DNA of 64,000 nucleotides from Emergomyces orientalis (taxonomy: Eukaryota > Ascomycota > Eurotiomycetes > Onygenales > Ajellomycetaceae). This document shows, piece by piece, positions 35,046 to 47,700 of this stretch (the first letter of the stretch is position 1; every line of letters starts with the position of its first letter). The translations under genes and the position numbers were made by a program. The stretch is taken from positions 992,001-1,056,000 of the forward strand of contig MOWL01000045.1 in the NCBI GenBank assembly GCA_002110485.1, written 5' to 3'. The notes beneath the pieces were generated by a model. The model did not search any database. It was not told where the DNA came from and saw only the letters and a program-made list of their open reading frames with translations.

Positions 35046-35897
35046 TCAGGCAGGCGGTATCTTCTGAACCTCCTCAACATCGTCATTCCCCGAACTACTC
35101 GGGGGAGTCCGCTGCCCATCACCGTCCGCGCTCGTCCTCGTCTGCGGATAGTCCTCGCCCTCCTCCCAATTATCCACCGCATTCTCATCCCAATTATCCA
35201 CCTCCTGTTCCAGGGATCGCGCCGCCGTGGTAACACCGGTATCCTGCGGACCGAGTCCTCCATGCCCCCTATTCTCCGCATGAACGCCTCCTAGTTCAAC
35301 ATCGTCGCCTGCCGCGTCTAGCGCGGAGCCAAAGCGGGCTTTCCGCCGCCGTTCTAGCATCCGTTTGTGGTACCACGTACACATGCCGACGGCGCTTAGG
35401 CTCCCAACGATATTTGCGAGGACATCGAAGGGATCGAAGGAGCGGCCGTTGGGGAGTAGGGCTTGAAGGAGTTCTGAACCGATTCCGATGCCCATTGTGC
35501 AGATCATGATGGTTAGGTGGAGGGTGCGTCGGCGCGTGGTATCCAGGACCCAGTAGAAGGTGAGGGAGAGGAGGAAGAAGGTAACAAGGTGGAGGATTTT
35601 GTCGTTGGGCTGGAGCGAAGGGTGGGTGGAGGGGGGTGATTTATTCTTGTCGTTTCCTGGAGTGCCATTGTCGCTGTGAGGAAGGAGACCGATATAAGCG
35701 GATAGGAGACAGAGGAGAGCGAACGCGCCTGGGTTCAAGAGAGAGTTTTGTTAGAGTATGAGCGTAGTAGTAGAAGTTCTAGGGTATATATATCTCGTTT
35801 TATATAGAGGGAGACGGGGTGGATACGGGGGAAGCCTAGCGGGATGAGTGCGCACTGTAGGGTACATACCAGCGAATGGGTAACGTATCCGCAGCAT
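35046..35897 (-). CDS. VanZ-like integral membrane protein
   Basis: Two exons on the minus strand: 35870-35897 (28 nt, MLRIRYPFA plus one base) and 35046-35728, for 236 residues. The intron (35729-35869) is GT-AG. Four hydrophobic segments are visible at about residues 10-27 (FALLCLLSAYIGLLP), 50-68 (ILHLVTFFLLSLTFYWV), 75-95 and 105-125. The family hallmark is GIGIGSELLQALLPNGRSFD followed by PFDVLANIVGS. The C-terminal about 100 residues are soluble, acidic and low-complexity, as in other fungal members. VanZ was named from bacterial teicoplanin-resistance clusters, but the fungal proteins have no assigned function, so no glycopeptide role should be read into this. It is divergent from SPT7 with a 643-bp shared upstream region. 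Confidence 0.88.
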
Positions 35898-36540
35898 AGC
35901 GGTCGTTTAATTATGTGAAATTGATGTGCAGAAAAACAAATTTCTCGTGGATGTATGTACTCCACTCTATAGTTGAGTGGCTTCGGGGAAAGCTCCTGAT
36001 CGTGGGGAGAGACAGGTGCGGGTGAGGATGGCGGATGATGGGGGTTCAGTGAGCAGATGACAACAGGCCAGAAACCTGAATGGCCATATCTTTTGGTCGC
36101 TGAGGTGGAGGAGATGAAAGAGATCTGATCCGTCTGCAGCGTAGGAGGGAATGAAAATAATTAAATTAGTCTATACAATATATTTTCCATCTGTAGTGTC
36201 TGGCGGTTGTGTTGTTTTTGGTGTTCTTCCCCATCAAGCTTTCTGCGGCTGTCCCCAGGTCCCGTGACCCGCAACATGCTGATATTAGCTGAGCAACTTC
36301 ACGTCTGTCACCTCCGCAAGAATCTCCACCAAAGAAGCCCCGTCGCCTGCCATCGATAACGCGACGCATTCATCATTTCCGGCCCCGGATACATCACCGG
36401 ACAGTTTATGTCGATCCTGGCTTTCGTTTGATACCACTTTTGGCTCCCTACCTGCCGTTGCTGTCGCTCGCTGAACTGGCTCAAAAGTGTGGAGGGACAA
36501 ACCCCCTCGCCCGCCCCAGTGCTGGGGGTTTGGAGCGGTA
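35898..36540. promoter_or_regulatory. Shared divergent promoter region, VanZ-like gene and SPT7
   Basis: 643 bp between two start codons in opposite directions. No other gene fits here, so it presumably drives both. I did not find a clear TATA box or a specific operator. Confidence 0.55.
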
Positions 36541-39500
36541 ATGTCTATCGGTCAACACCACACCTGGCTACCACCAGGCCATCTTCGACCGCCCGATGAC
36601 CAACATGATTCCAACCCTTCTATCAATGGCCTCCCAAAAGGTCCCTCGCGACCCCGTACTCCTCAGTTGCGATTTCGTGGGAGCGCGGACGGGGCGCAAC
36701 ACGGAAATGTGATATCCGAAGTTGATACCGTTTCGGAAGAAGACCCGCGCATTACTTCGTTTCGAGACTGCTATCAGAAAGGCGAAGCGAGAATTAGCGC
36801 ATTGTTTAGTTTTGGAAAAGCTCCTGATCCTGGGGACAATGACTCTGAAGCTATTCAGAATGCCGACAACATGGCTACCGCGGCCGACGGTCAAGCGCAA
36901 TCTTCAGTTCCGCCTCGAAAGGCAGCGCGAAAACTAGATGAAGATGACTATGACGACTACGACGATGATGATGAAAGCGGGAGCGCTCCCCCGGCTCCCT
37001 CCCCCCTTATCAAATCGAAACCCGCCGCCGCTCGATCGGAACCCAATACACTGGCTTCACCGCCTCAAAAGCCATCGATCACCCTCACAACCTCGCCAGA
37101 AACCCCAAAAGATTCAAAGAAAGAGTCGTTAGAAGATATCCGCAAAAAACTGGAGGAGGATAAAAAAGCAACCGAGGAGGCTGCAAAGCGGAGCTTCCAT
37201 ACCCTGTTTTATACCCTGGAGAACGACCGGGATGCTATGCTCGACCAGCAAAGGCTAGAGGAATCTGAGAGACAAGTCGAGGCAGAAATGTCCAGCCAGG
37301 GTGCCAATAATGCAAATCCCGCTAATGCTACCAGCGCTGGCTACGGAACTTTGAGCAGCGCGAACCTTGGTGCCTCGAGCTTGACACTAAAGAACCTTAT
37401 TGCACGAATTGATATGAAACGGAATGAGGTCCAGGCTTCGGATGCTGAGCTTCGAAGTCTGATGAGTGAAGTAAGGAAAAATCGGAGTAAATGGGCAAGC
37501 GAGGAGAAGGTTGGTCAGGAGGAGCTTTATGAAGCTGCAGAAAAGGTTCTTAGCGAGTTAAAAGCTATGACGGAGCACTCTAGCGCTTTTCTGACAAGAG
37601 TGAATAAACGGGAGGCACCTGACTATTATAACAGTGAGATTTTTATTTTTATTTTCATTTTGCCCTTTGTTAATTTCAAGATTCCAATTCTTACTAACAA
37701 ACTCTCCAGTTATTAAACGCCCGATGGACCTAGGGACAATGACCAAGAAGCTCAAGGCGGTCCAATATAAGTCGAAACAGGAGTTCGTTGAGGATCTCAA
37801 TCTCATCTGGACCAATTGTCTAAAATACAACGCCAACCCGGAACACTTCCTCCGAAAACACGCGCTCTATATGAGAAAGGAAACCGAAAAGCTCGTCCCT
37901 TTAATACCAGATATCGTTATTCGGGATCGTGCTGAGGTTGAAGCTGAGGAACGAAGACTTCAATTGGCTGAGCTCGATGGCGCTGAGGAGAGTGACGATG
38001 AGCCGATAATGTCGTCGAGAGGTCGCAAAGCCCCAGGAATGAAATCCAAAAAGGGGACAGGAACAGGTAGAACAGCCCCAGGAAGCGGACCCGAAGCTAC
38101 GCCCGGGGCCGAGACTAAACCTCAAGGAGTGCCAGCTATGCGCGCAGAATCGGATGCAGCTTTGGAGGGGAGCCAGAATGGATTTTCCACCCCACCCCCT
38201 GGCACTTTGACTCCTCTTGGTTCGAACGGGCTCGGAACTGGCGCTGCTGGAAGCCAAGGTGATGCAATGGACATTGACTCATTTGGTGTTCCTCTCAACT
38301 CCAGTTCGTTGTCGCGTCCAATGATCGAGTTTGAGGATCCCGAATATAAAATATGGAAACAAGTTACAAAAAAGGACAGGGCTCTTCTTGCGGCGGAACG
38401 ACATCGACTTTTCAAGGGGGATAAGCTGAATTCCGATGAGCCGGCTTTACTGAGAACCAAGGCTGGGATGAGGCGATGGCTCCGAAACCAACGACAAGCT
38501 ACGGATGAAAGCGAGAGGCTTGCTATTGCTGGGCCACAGTCTAAAGATGCAGAAACCACTGGTGAGACGTTGGCAGAAGGAATTGAGGTGGAGGAAGATA
38601 AAATGCTTCCCGACTACTATGATACGATGTCTGGAATTCCGGATCTCCCCGAACAATTACATTGGATTGAAGACTCTGAAGGCAATGTTGTAGATCCTTC
38701 GGAGGAGTTTCTTAGAATCCTCCCTAAAGGCTATTTCACGGCGCCCAAGAGCAAATTTTCCCAAAAAATGGACGCGAACATGCGTCAGATGCAGGAGACA
38801 AGGAAGGTCTGTTCGAAAATAGGAATCGTGAAGCAAATGCAGCTCCAATCGCAGGTAGGTGTTCCTTTTCAGGGTTGCTTCCAATATATTAAGTCAATGA
38901 ACGGCATGTCTAATCTCTTTTAAAAGATGTATCAAAACCAATTCCAAAAATACAATCCGGAGCCCTTTGTGGAGCGAGACGTGCCAACCCATGTGATGAA
39001 TGACGATGGACCTGTCATAAGCCCATGGGTATGTAGAGCGGCTCTCCAACGTTCTGTTGGAAAGATTTTCTACAATGCTGGATTCGAGGAGTATCAGCCA
39101 TCCGCTCTTGATGCTGTAACAGACGTTGCGGCCGATTTTTTCTATAAAATTGGGTCCACGCTAAAGACATACATGGAATCGCCCAAGGTGCCACAAACTG
39201 AGCAGTCCACGGCTTCCTCCCAGTGGAAATCACCCTATATGGCGGAAGAGATGATCCTACACACTCTCCAATCCGTCGGGACGGATGTAGAGTCGCTCGA
39301 AAGCTACGTTAAGGACGATGTGGACCGACTCGGGCAGAAACTCAGCGTCATACATGAACGAATGAAGAGCCATCTTACTGAGTTGCTTCGACCAGCCTTT
39401 AACGATACAGTTGGAGATGGATCCAGCGCCTTCCATGATGGAAGTGATCAATTTGTCGGCGGCGACTTCGCGGAGGACATTGATGAGGACTTCTTTGGAT

Positions 39501-40374
39501 TTAAAGAACTGGGTCTTGACAAAGAGTTTGGACTTGCCAGTTTGAGTGTACCGCTTCACTTGCTCCAGAACCGGATGTACAGTGCACATCAGGCACAGAA
39601 TACCAGGTATGTTATCATCATATATATTTCATATATGCGGCAGTATGTGTATAGCTGACTATTCGCTGCGATTACAGCTCGGCGCAAACGTCCGCTGCCT
39701 TGTTTACGCCACCTCCACCTTACCCACGAATATCACTACAAACACTGCCTTCCCAAATCGGATTGGTACAAAACTTCTTTCTTGCCAAACTCCATGCCAA
39801 CAACGACGAGCCTCTGGTTGAGGATCTCGAGCTACCTCCTAAGCAGAGACCAACGGCGGCAAGACCGCGAGTTCCCGCATCTGGTAAAATCCCCCATGCT
39901 CCTCTGGGCACTGGGGTAAGTTCCAGTCCCCAAAAACGACCCGCTCCACCTGCTGGAACAGGTGGCTCAAAGTCAGGGGGTTCGGAACCGAGCAAAAAGA
40001 AATCTAAGAAAAACAATGGTACCGCGGGGCCTTCAAACTCTGAAGCAGGAAACGACGAATGCGCAAATCCAGTCAAGGGCGCTACGAGCGCCAAGATCCT
40101 TGGGAAGCAGAAAGTTGGCTCTATATCCACAGACGACAAAGCAGCAGCGATAGCGTCAAGGAAAAACAAGCCCGAGTTATCTGTAGATGGCACTGTTGCT
40201 GAAAGTGATTCGGAGATACCCCCTTCCGCCAACGGCGGCAACAACGATATTAAGATTAATGGCTCGATAAGTGCAGCAGTAAATGGAGCAGATCCGCCAG
40301 ATCTTGCAGCCGGTGGTAGCTCCACTGTTGGCGGTGGAGGTATGCTTAGCCCGGAGAGCATGAGCACACAATGA
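36541..40374 (+). CDS. SPT7: SAGA complex subunit Spt7 (bromodomain plus histone fold)
   Basis: Four exons: 36541-37633, 37710-38854, 38927-39606 and 39678-40374, for 1204 residues beginning MSIGQHHTWLPPGHLRPP. Spt7 is the scaffold subunit of the SAGA histone acetyltransferase and deubiquitinase coactivator in the nucleus. A bromodomain spans roughly residues 325-425, running from EELYEAAEKVLSELKAM through DYYNIIKRPMDLGTM (split by intron 1) and LIWTNCLKYNANPEHFLR. A bromodomain-associated histone fold lies near residues 765-825 (VCRAALQRSVGKIFYNAGFE, then ALDAVTDVAADFF). In yeast this fold pairs with an Ada1 or Taf10-type partner. The region EDIDEDFFGFKELGLDKEFG near residue 920 is the conserved segment just before the C-terminal tail. 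The last about 200 residues are low-complexity. Upstream in-frame codons 36487-36540 lack an ATG. Confidence 0.95.
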
Positions 40375-43192
40375 TTTTGTGTTTCTTTCACAATCAGCAA
40401 GCATCATGAGAATGAAAAGATAAAAAGAACCATACGATCGAATTTGGCGCGAATGGCGAGACTAACTACACCAATACATATACACCCCCCCCCAAGTGAT
40501 AACTGGAAAAGAAAACATCCTTCCTCCTTTTTGCCTTATCTCCCCTATGAGTCATGGTGTATCATGTCCTCTTTATACTCCCGATAATTTGACATTCAGG
40601 TAATAACGGCGAACCGAACATTTAGTGTTTTGCGTGATAAATGAGTTTTTATGTTTTTCTTCTTTTTTTCTTCTTTCTTCATTTTTACCCGCTTCTCTTG
40701 GTCCTACCACCAGCTTTTTCCTTTCTTCTACGTTTTTTCTTATATATCTCCCTTTTTTGCATATGTTATGCGGATGGCGCAACATAATATATCATTATCA
40801 TGCTTGTTTTATTCTTGTCTTCTGCGGGATTGATCTTCTGCCTATTGTAATGAGTCTGTATGGTTTTGGGATAGGTGAGCAAGGAGGGTCCAGATTTTAG
40901 CATCTAGGAACAACCCCCTTGTTGCCTGTTTTATTCTTCCTCCTCACTTTTACTTATTCCTGTTTTCTTCTTGTTTCCCTTTGATGGTACGCCTTGATAG
41001 ACGACTTTTGTGCAATTTTGATACGTTTCTTTCTTGTCTATTATTCTTGGATCATGATATAATCATTCAATCTCCCTCATCCATTTCCTAGTTATCTTGT
41101 TTTCCACTATTTCCATTTTCCCTTACTTTTGTTGGCTTCCATTTCTCACTCTCATTTCTAGTGTGCGAGGCAGTGTTTGATGACCAACACAAACACCCCT
41201 TCCAAGGTTCCCCCTGCGACTCGTCACGTTTCTTCGTCTTGGTACTTGAAGTTTGTTGCTGTTGATACTTGGCGGGGGGATTTTTCACGTGAATGTTTCC
41301 CATCCCTTTTCCTTGTGTCTTCTTCTGTCACGTAACATATGTTATCCTTGATTATCGCCTGTTTTTCAAACTATGTAACAAAATAATTATTATTTAAATG
41401 GAGAAAATACCAATTTTTATACGAAATTCGGCTCCCTCGTTTTGTATTTCATTTTCCCACTAACTGCTTATTCCCCCACCTAAACCCGATCCTCTTCTCC
41501 AATGTTATCTCCCGCTTCCGCTTCCCGCTTTTGACTCACCCAAATGGTTTATACAACCCTACGAGAAAATGTGGGCGAGAATAAGAGGCGCAGCAGGTTT
41601 TGCTTAACCGAAAACAGGAAAATCTAACGGTTAACAATTTTCAGCTCAAAGTCCCCTGTCGCTTTGCAAATAGAGACGGAGGGGACCTTGAATGAGGTTA
41701 AGTCGGATTTTAGTATAATGTTCCCGTCTCGCTTTTGCAGAACATCCGGAATAATAACAAGAAAAGTTTTGATAGAAAGATCATGCAAGCATAACATACT
41801 TAATCTCGTATGGAACGATTGAAGTATGCGTGCTGCCCAGGGCTGGAGCTTGTGTGCGGGTCGTTTTTTGGACTTAAAAAGGTACCTGCCGCCCTGCCTT
41901 GCTGTAGGTAGTTAGGGCTTGGAATAGGAATTTGGAGTTAATTATGAACTCCGCGCCCCGCGTACAGACTTCCACAAATCAAAGAAAATTTTCATCTGGC
42001 TTCTTCAGTTCCTGAATATGTTCGTCCTTCAACCTTTCTCTCTCGTAGTTAACATTTTCTCTATTTTATTCATCATGCCATTGCCGTCATGAGAGCCCAC
42101 GCCAATTTCCAGAGTTCCATCCAAACCAGCCCAGGCTAAGCGGCACCTCGCCAAAGTGCAGCGGTGATTGGCCAGAGGAATTTTCCCTCTCTGACAAGTG
42201 CTGAAGCTGCCAACCGCCGTTTCAGATCTGCAACCAGTTTACGCTGGGACCAGACCCGGAGCCTTTTCTCAACTTAGCAAATTCTGGCGAGTTTCCGGCA
42301 TACCACGGCAGCGCGGAGCTGAGCTTTACCAATGCTTTGTCGCCCGAGGGCCCGAAGGGGTCCTTGAGACCCTGCTTCCATGTGTTGACGGCCTTCTCAT
42401 GGATGTGGCGGTCAGCCCAGAAGCACGCCCAAAGCAGCCGTCTTTTCTTTTTCCCTGCCCTGAGATGCAACCTCTGCTCTTTAGCTCCCCACTCGCTGGA
42501 ATGAGGAAATTTTCTGGACGTTTACTTAGTGCCCGGCCGTTGCCTGATGCCCACTGATGCCCACTGATGCCCATGACCTCCCCAAGAAGGGCGTTTCATC
42601 CATGTAGCCTTGAAAGAGATTCCATAACCGTTTTCTTTGTTTTCTCGTGAATATGCACGGTGTCCGGAACCACAAGCGAGAAATGACGCGTATGATTAGC
42701 GAAGGGGGACTTTTCCTCGCTCTGGCTGTATCCACTTGTCATCATGGATGGATCGTAAATTGTCGTTTTCTCGTTATTATTCCTCTTTGATGCCGCCCAT
42801 ACATGGTCATCATTCGGATCACTCTTTGTTCTCGCTTGTCTGCTCGGTTGGCACCACAGATGATAGGTTTCCGTCCCGGCATGCATGGACACGCTTACCT
42901 TTCTCTGTCCAGGGCCCCAGGGCAACCTGTTCCCTCTCGAAGGATGAATAATCCAACCACCACCCACTGCCATGTATCCATCTGTCAATCACATCAAATC
43001 TGTCCACGGGTGGCTCCTTTGTAAACCCCATATATGGACCTTGGGTTTCCATGTTTCTCAACCAATTCATACCTACCCGTGTGAATTGCAGAATGTATAT
43101 CATGATATGATTATACCTTGTCTATATCTCCCACAAGCATTCAAGCCGTTGAGATATATATTTTCTTTTTATATAAACACGTTCGAGAGGAA
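40375..43192. other. Intergenic region between SPT7 and the APH-type kinase gene, about 2.8 kb
   Basis: No supportable gene. The first 1.2 kb is T-rich 3' flank. Around 42190-43050 the base composition is more balanced and frames of 119-130 codons appear on both strands, but none has a recognisable domain or splice continuation. A CCCCCCCCC run lies near 40486-40494, and a triple GATGCCCACT repeat at 42546-42573. Confidence 0.6.
42546..42573 (+). repeat. Tandem GATGCCCACT, about three copies
   Basis: Three head-to-tail ten-base units (the last imperfect) upstream of the APH-type kinase gene. Confidence 0.8.
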
Positions 43193-44261
43193 ATGCCCCT
43201 CTATATACCAGAATCCGAGACCAAAAACCGCCCTGATCTTGCTATGTTTCAAACCTTGATCCAACCTATCTTCCCTTCTGCTCGAGTCCTAGATTATAAG
43301 CCACTCCATGACAATGTCTATCCGCGTTTTCTTCTCAAGCTCTCCAATGGTCTTGAGCTCACCGTGAAGGCTGGCCCTCGGCAACTTACAACACTCCTAC
43401 GTCAAGAAAAGCACTCGCTAGGGGCGGAGGCTGCGGTGCTTTCGTTGTTGGCCTCAAGAAATAGCCCATATATTCCCCGTCTCTTCAGATTCGATGTCCT
43501 AAAATTTGCACCTAAAACGCCATTCCTCCTAAAGCAAGCACTCCGAGGAGTGCCGCTTAATGACATTGAACCCTCGTCTATCACTACTGCGGACCGAAAT
43601 CGTATAGACGAGCAGCTTGGGCAGATGGTGAAACTCCTCGGCCAATTCACGTCCACCCAGTTTGGCAATGCCCATTCCGTTGCCCAGGGTGAAGGAAGGC
43701 AGAGTTGGAAACATGCATTCCTAATTTTTATTGAATCTATCCTGTGTGATGCCGAAGACATGTTCATATCACTCCCATACGCTGAGATCCGTCACAATGT
43801 CATGCGACTCAGCCCAGCTCTGGGCAGTGTTACGGAGCCCCGCCTGGTTGTCGTGAACCTCGGGGACAGATCCAATATCCTTGTTGATCAGGACACCAAA
43901 GAGCTGACGGGATTTGCTGATTTCAGTGATGCTGTATGGGGAGATGTTATGATGGCAGAGATCTTCGAAGATCCATCAGCAGCTCTATTGAATGGGTATG
44001 GGTCTAGCCAGATGCAGATGGACGATGAATTACTACGTATCCGCTTACTTTTGTTCGTTTCCCCTTCCTTAGATATGTCACCTTTTGCTTTTAATATTGG
44101 TTGGTTACTGATTGCATGGTTATTGGCTTAGGTATTCCTGCTACCGCCAGATATGTAGTATTGTGAAGCAATACTACCGCAACCGGCAGGACGATGAGGA
44201 AATGAGTGCTCGAAGAGGGCTAACGACAGTCCTCGCAGAAATGTCTGCGGTGAGCTGTTAA
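43193..44261 (+). CDS. APH-family small-molecule kinase-like protein
   Basis: Two exons, 43193-44052 and 44132-44261, for 329 residues starting MPLYIPESE. This is a fungal aminoglycoside-phosphotransferase-fold protein. The N-lobe has LKLSNGLELTVKAGP (candidate ATP-binding Lys) and EAAVLSLLA. The Brenner-type motif is VVNLGDRSNILVD, with the catalytic Asp and the metal-binding Asn kept but His replaced by Asn and Leu. The second metal motif is GFADFSDAVWGD, equivalent to the kinase DFG. Fungi carry many such genes, and substrates are mostly unknown; there is no evidence for drug resistance. The intron donor is a weak GTTCGT (44053), chosen because it alone restores the conserved C-terminal helix YSCYRQICSIVKQYYRNR. 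The stronger-looking GTATCC donor at 44036 would shift the frame. Confidence 0.83.
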
Positions 44262-44771
44262 CTATCATGAACTGTTGTTTGGAATTCCGCTATATTTGTT
44301 TATTGTAAGATGAGATGGTCTCACCTGCTGGATATTTTTGTTCGTTTTTATCTAGGTGCTTTTAGCCAGCTGATGCATTTTCTGGAGTTCTTGGGTTGCT
44401 GAGGGGGACAACAAGAAATTTATATGGCGCATTTCCGAATGTATTTATATACCTAGGCGTTTTCATCCAAATTGATGATTTACTTCGAAAATTCCCCCCA
44501 GCAAATATCTTTTCACCACCTAGAAGCCGTAGTTTCTTTGAGTGCAGCCCTTGCTGGCTGTGCTCAAGTTTTTCTTATCTTCACGTGACTTTTTGATAGC
44601 GAGCCAAACCCGCTTTCCAACTATCTTGCAGCTCCAACTTAATCAACAAACATCAGTTAGTTATATACGCCAAGTCTGTTGGCAGTAGGATGCTATCTGC
44701 CATCTACACCTGGTTAAATACATGTAGCTATTGTTAACTTGACTCCCGAGAACCCTATACCGAACCAAAAT
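44262..44771. promoter_or_regulatory. SRO7 upstream region with CACGTGAC element
   Basis: 510 bp with no gene. CACGTGAC at 44582-44589 lies about 185 bp before the SRO7 start codon. A single TACCTAGGCG near-copy of the dispersed palindrome lies near 44449. Confidence 0.55.
44582..44589 (+). promoter_or_regulatory. CACGTGAC E-box-type site
   Basis: CACGTG core with AC flank, the preferred site of Cbf1-type and other bHLH factors in fungi. It lies in the SRO7 promoter. Confidence 0.5.
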
Positions 44772-47700
44772 ATGGCGCATTTTCTAAGAGGAAAGCAGTC
44801 TGGTATTCACAGCGATTTGAGCGCAGGCCTGGCCCCAGAACATTTCGTCTTGGATGATGTGAGCTACCACCCCCATCAGGTATTATGACAGTCTGGGTCT
44901 AACAATGCTATTACTTTAGGTCGCCAGGTACGGGATAAACTCGCGGATTAACGCCCTTGCTTACGATCCAATTCAGTCCCTGCTTGCCGTCGGGACAAGT
45001 GAAACGCAATATGGGAGTGGACAAATCTATATATTTGGACAGGAGAGAGTGTCTGCAGTATTCACGCTCCCGCGCAAGGCCTCAGTCAATATACTTCAAT
45101 TTTGTACCGATAAAATTATTTCTGTGGACTCAAAGCATGAGCTTTGTGTATTTTCTCTTGAAAAACGGACGCAGCTTGCGGCGTATACCCCGCCAGGCCA
45201 TGTTACAGCCCTATTGACGGATCCAAGCTTGGAATATGCTTTTATAGGATTACAAAGTGGTAGGTGATGCGAAAATACTGTCAATTATGTCTATTTCTAG
45301 TCTATTTCTATTTCTATTCAAGAAATGCAGTCTCTTAATGCGCAGTAAACAGGTGACCTCATTACGTACGACCTCGATCGCCTCATGATTGCTCCCTTCA
45401 GGCTCCCTAATCTATGGAAAGAGCGGAGTCCTCGCTCCAGGTTGTTGCCGATTGTGTCACTAGCTTTTCATCCGCGGGATATCGGAAAACTTCTAATTGG
45501 GTATTTAGAAGGAGCTGTAACTTTCTCGATTAAAATGAATGCTCCAACCAAATACTTTCAGTATGAGGTTCCACCTGGTGCTCCTGGTGGAGACTCGGAT
45601 CCATCATCCTCTCGAGAGGTGCGAAGACCTAGGCTTACAAAAGCCCTCTGGCACCCTACGGGAACTTTTATCCTAACAGCTCATGATGATTCGAGTCTTG
45701 TGTTTTGGGATCCTAAAGATGGGAGAATTATAATGGCCAGAACGTTAGCAGATGTCGACGTTAACAAACCGGGGACGGTTGCGTCACCGAGCTCACCCGC
45801 AGGAACCTTTTCCTTGAAGGAGCCAATATTCCAAGTGGCATGGTGCTGCAAGCAAAATCCTGATGATACTGGCTTGTTAATAGCCGGAGGCAGGCCAACG
45901 ACGGAAATGAACAAAAGCCTAACATTTTTCGACCTTGGTCCAACTCCAAACTACCAAACGTCATCTTGGCAAGTCCTGTCGAACCATCTTGCGAAACCTA
46001 GACACGAAAACAAATTACCAACCCCTCCAGGTGCTGAGGTTGTGGATTTTGTGCTCATTCCGCGCTCATCCCCTTTTTTCGCAAATGCACAAGACCCTAT
46101 TGCTGTGATCACGCTGCTCTCCTCAGGAGAACTGGTCAGTCTTAGCTTCCCCAATGGCCATACCATTTCTCCCACAAATATGCTCCACTTGTCACTATCC
46201 TTTGTTCACCCATTTGTCAACAAAATCGCTTTATCCTATGTTGATCGCACAAGATGGCTAGGCTGGAGGGAGAAACGAGCCCATGGACCAAGCATTGCGA
46301 TTGGAGGCGCAGCTGCAAAGAAGCCTATGAAACGCTTTGAAAATCGGGATATCGTCCAAACAGCTCACGCGGATGGTATCATTCGTCTGTGGGATTCGGG
46401 TCATGATGATCATATTGAGAATCCCTCAACCATTCAAGTCGATCTTGCGCGTGCTGTGGGTCGTTTCGAAAACATCGAAGTATCTGCGATGTCGTTGGCA
46501 GGAGCTGCAGGTGAATTCTCAGTGGGTCTGAAGAGTGGCGAGGTAGTTATTTTCAAATGGGGCCGTAATCCAAATGAGGGTCGGGATCTGCCTTTGGGAG
46601 AAAATGATGGTCCGGGACAGCTGTCTGATATCTCCCGAAGAGCTGATCCCGGGCTAAGAGAAGGATTTATTCCTCTAGTTTTATTGAACCAGCGCCAAGG
46701 GCCCGTTACAGCCCTTGAGCATAGTGATGTTGGCTTTATTTGCGTTGGGTTCCAGTCAGGCAGTCTTGCGATTATCGACCTTAGAGGCCCGTCTGTAATA
46801 TTTACTGCAATGGCCTCCGATTTCGCCAGACCGCATAAGCGTCTGAGTATTAGGAAAAGCCACCATTCCCCATCAGAGGCGCCCCCTGAGTGGCCTACCT
46901 GCATTAAGTTTGCAGTTATGTCTTTGGAAGGAGAAGGTAAGCTTGTCTCCGATTTATAACAAATTCTCTATTTTATACCTGCCCTGCCATCTATATGTTG
47001 ACATTAGAGCTTGTTGGAGAGTTTTGCCTAACAAAGAGTGCAGATTATTCCAGTATTCTCTGTCTTGTTGGAACTAGTAAAGGAAACTTTGCAACTTTCA
47101 AGATTTTACCATCAGGAGGAACATATACCGTGTCTTTTGCTGGCTCTCGCAATGTGGACGATAGAGTATTGTCTATTTGCCCTATCAATGCCGAGACCGG
47201 CGTCCCCGCTTTAGCCAGCCAGGATGCTGTTTCCAACCTAAGAAACGGATATAAGGTGAATGGAGTTGTAATTGCTGTCACTCCATCCGGCTGTCGAATG
47301 TTCAAGCCTGCTAGCGCGAAGGGCGCCGACAAGGACTGGGATGACTTCTTGTGCGACTACGCGACAGTGGTTAGGGCTGAAGAAAGATCCTCGCTTGTCG
47401 GTGTGTTCGGTGATGGCAAGGCGAGGGCGTACTCAATCCCGGCTTTGAAAGAAATATCTTCCGTCCCGATTGATAAGATTCTGGACATGAGAAGATTAGG
47501 AGAAGCAGTTATTTCACCTTCTGGGGATGTTATAGGCTGGGCCGGACCCTCAGAACTGGCTATGGTGAGCCTTTGGGGTGCTGGATTACCTCTGTATGTT
47601 CCACAAATCGAAAAAAAATTGGAAATGCTGGAAATTTAGGTGCTGACAATTTGCTTAGACGCCGGTGTGATGACGCAATATATAACCCTGGGCTTTCTGC

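Noticed and set aside
39720..40400. 226-codon frame antisense to the SPT7 last exon
   Set aside because: SPT7 exon 4 is phase-linked to upstream conserved exons; the antisense product shows only low-complexity sequence.
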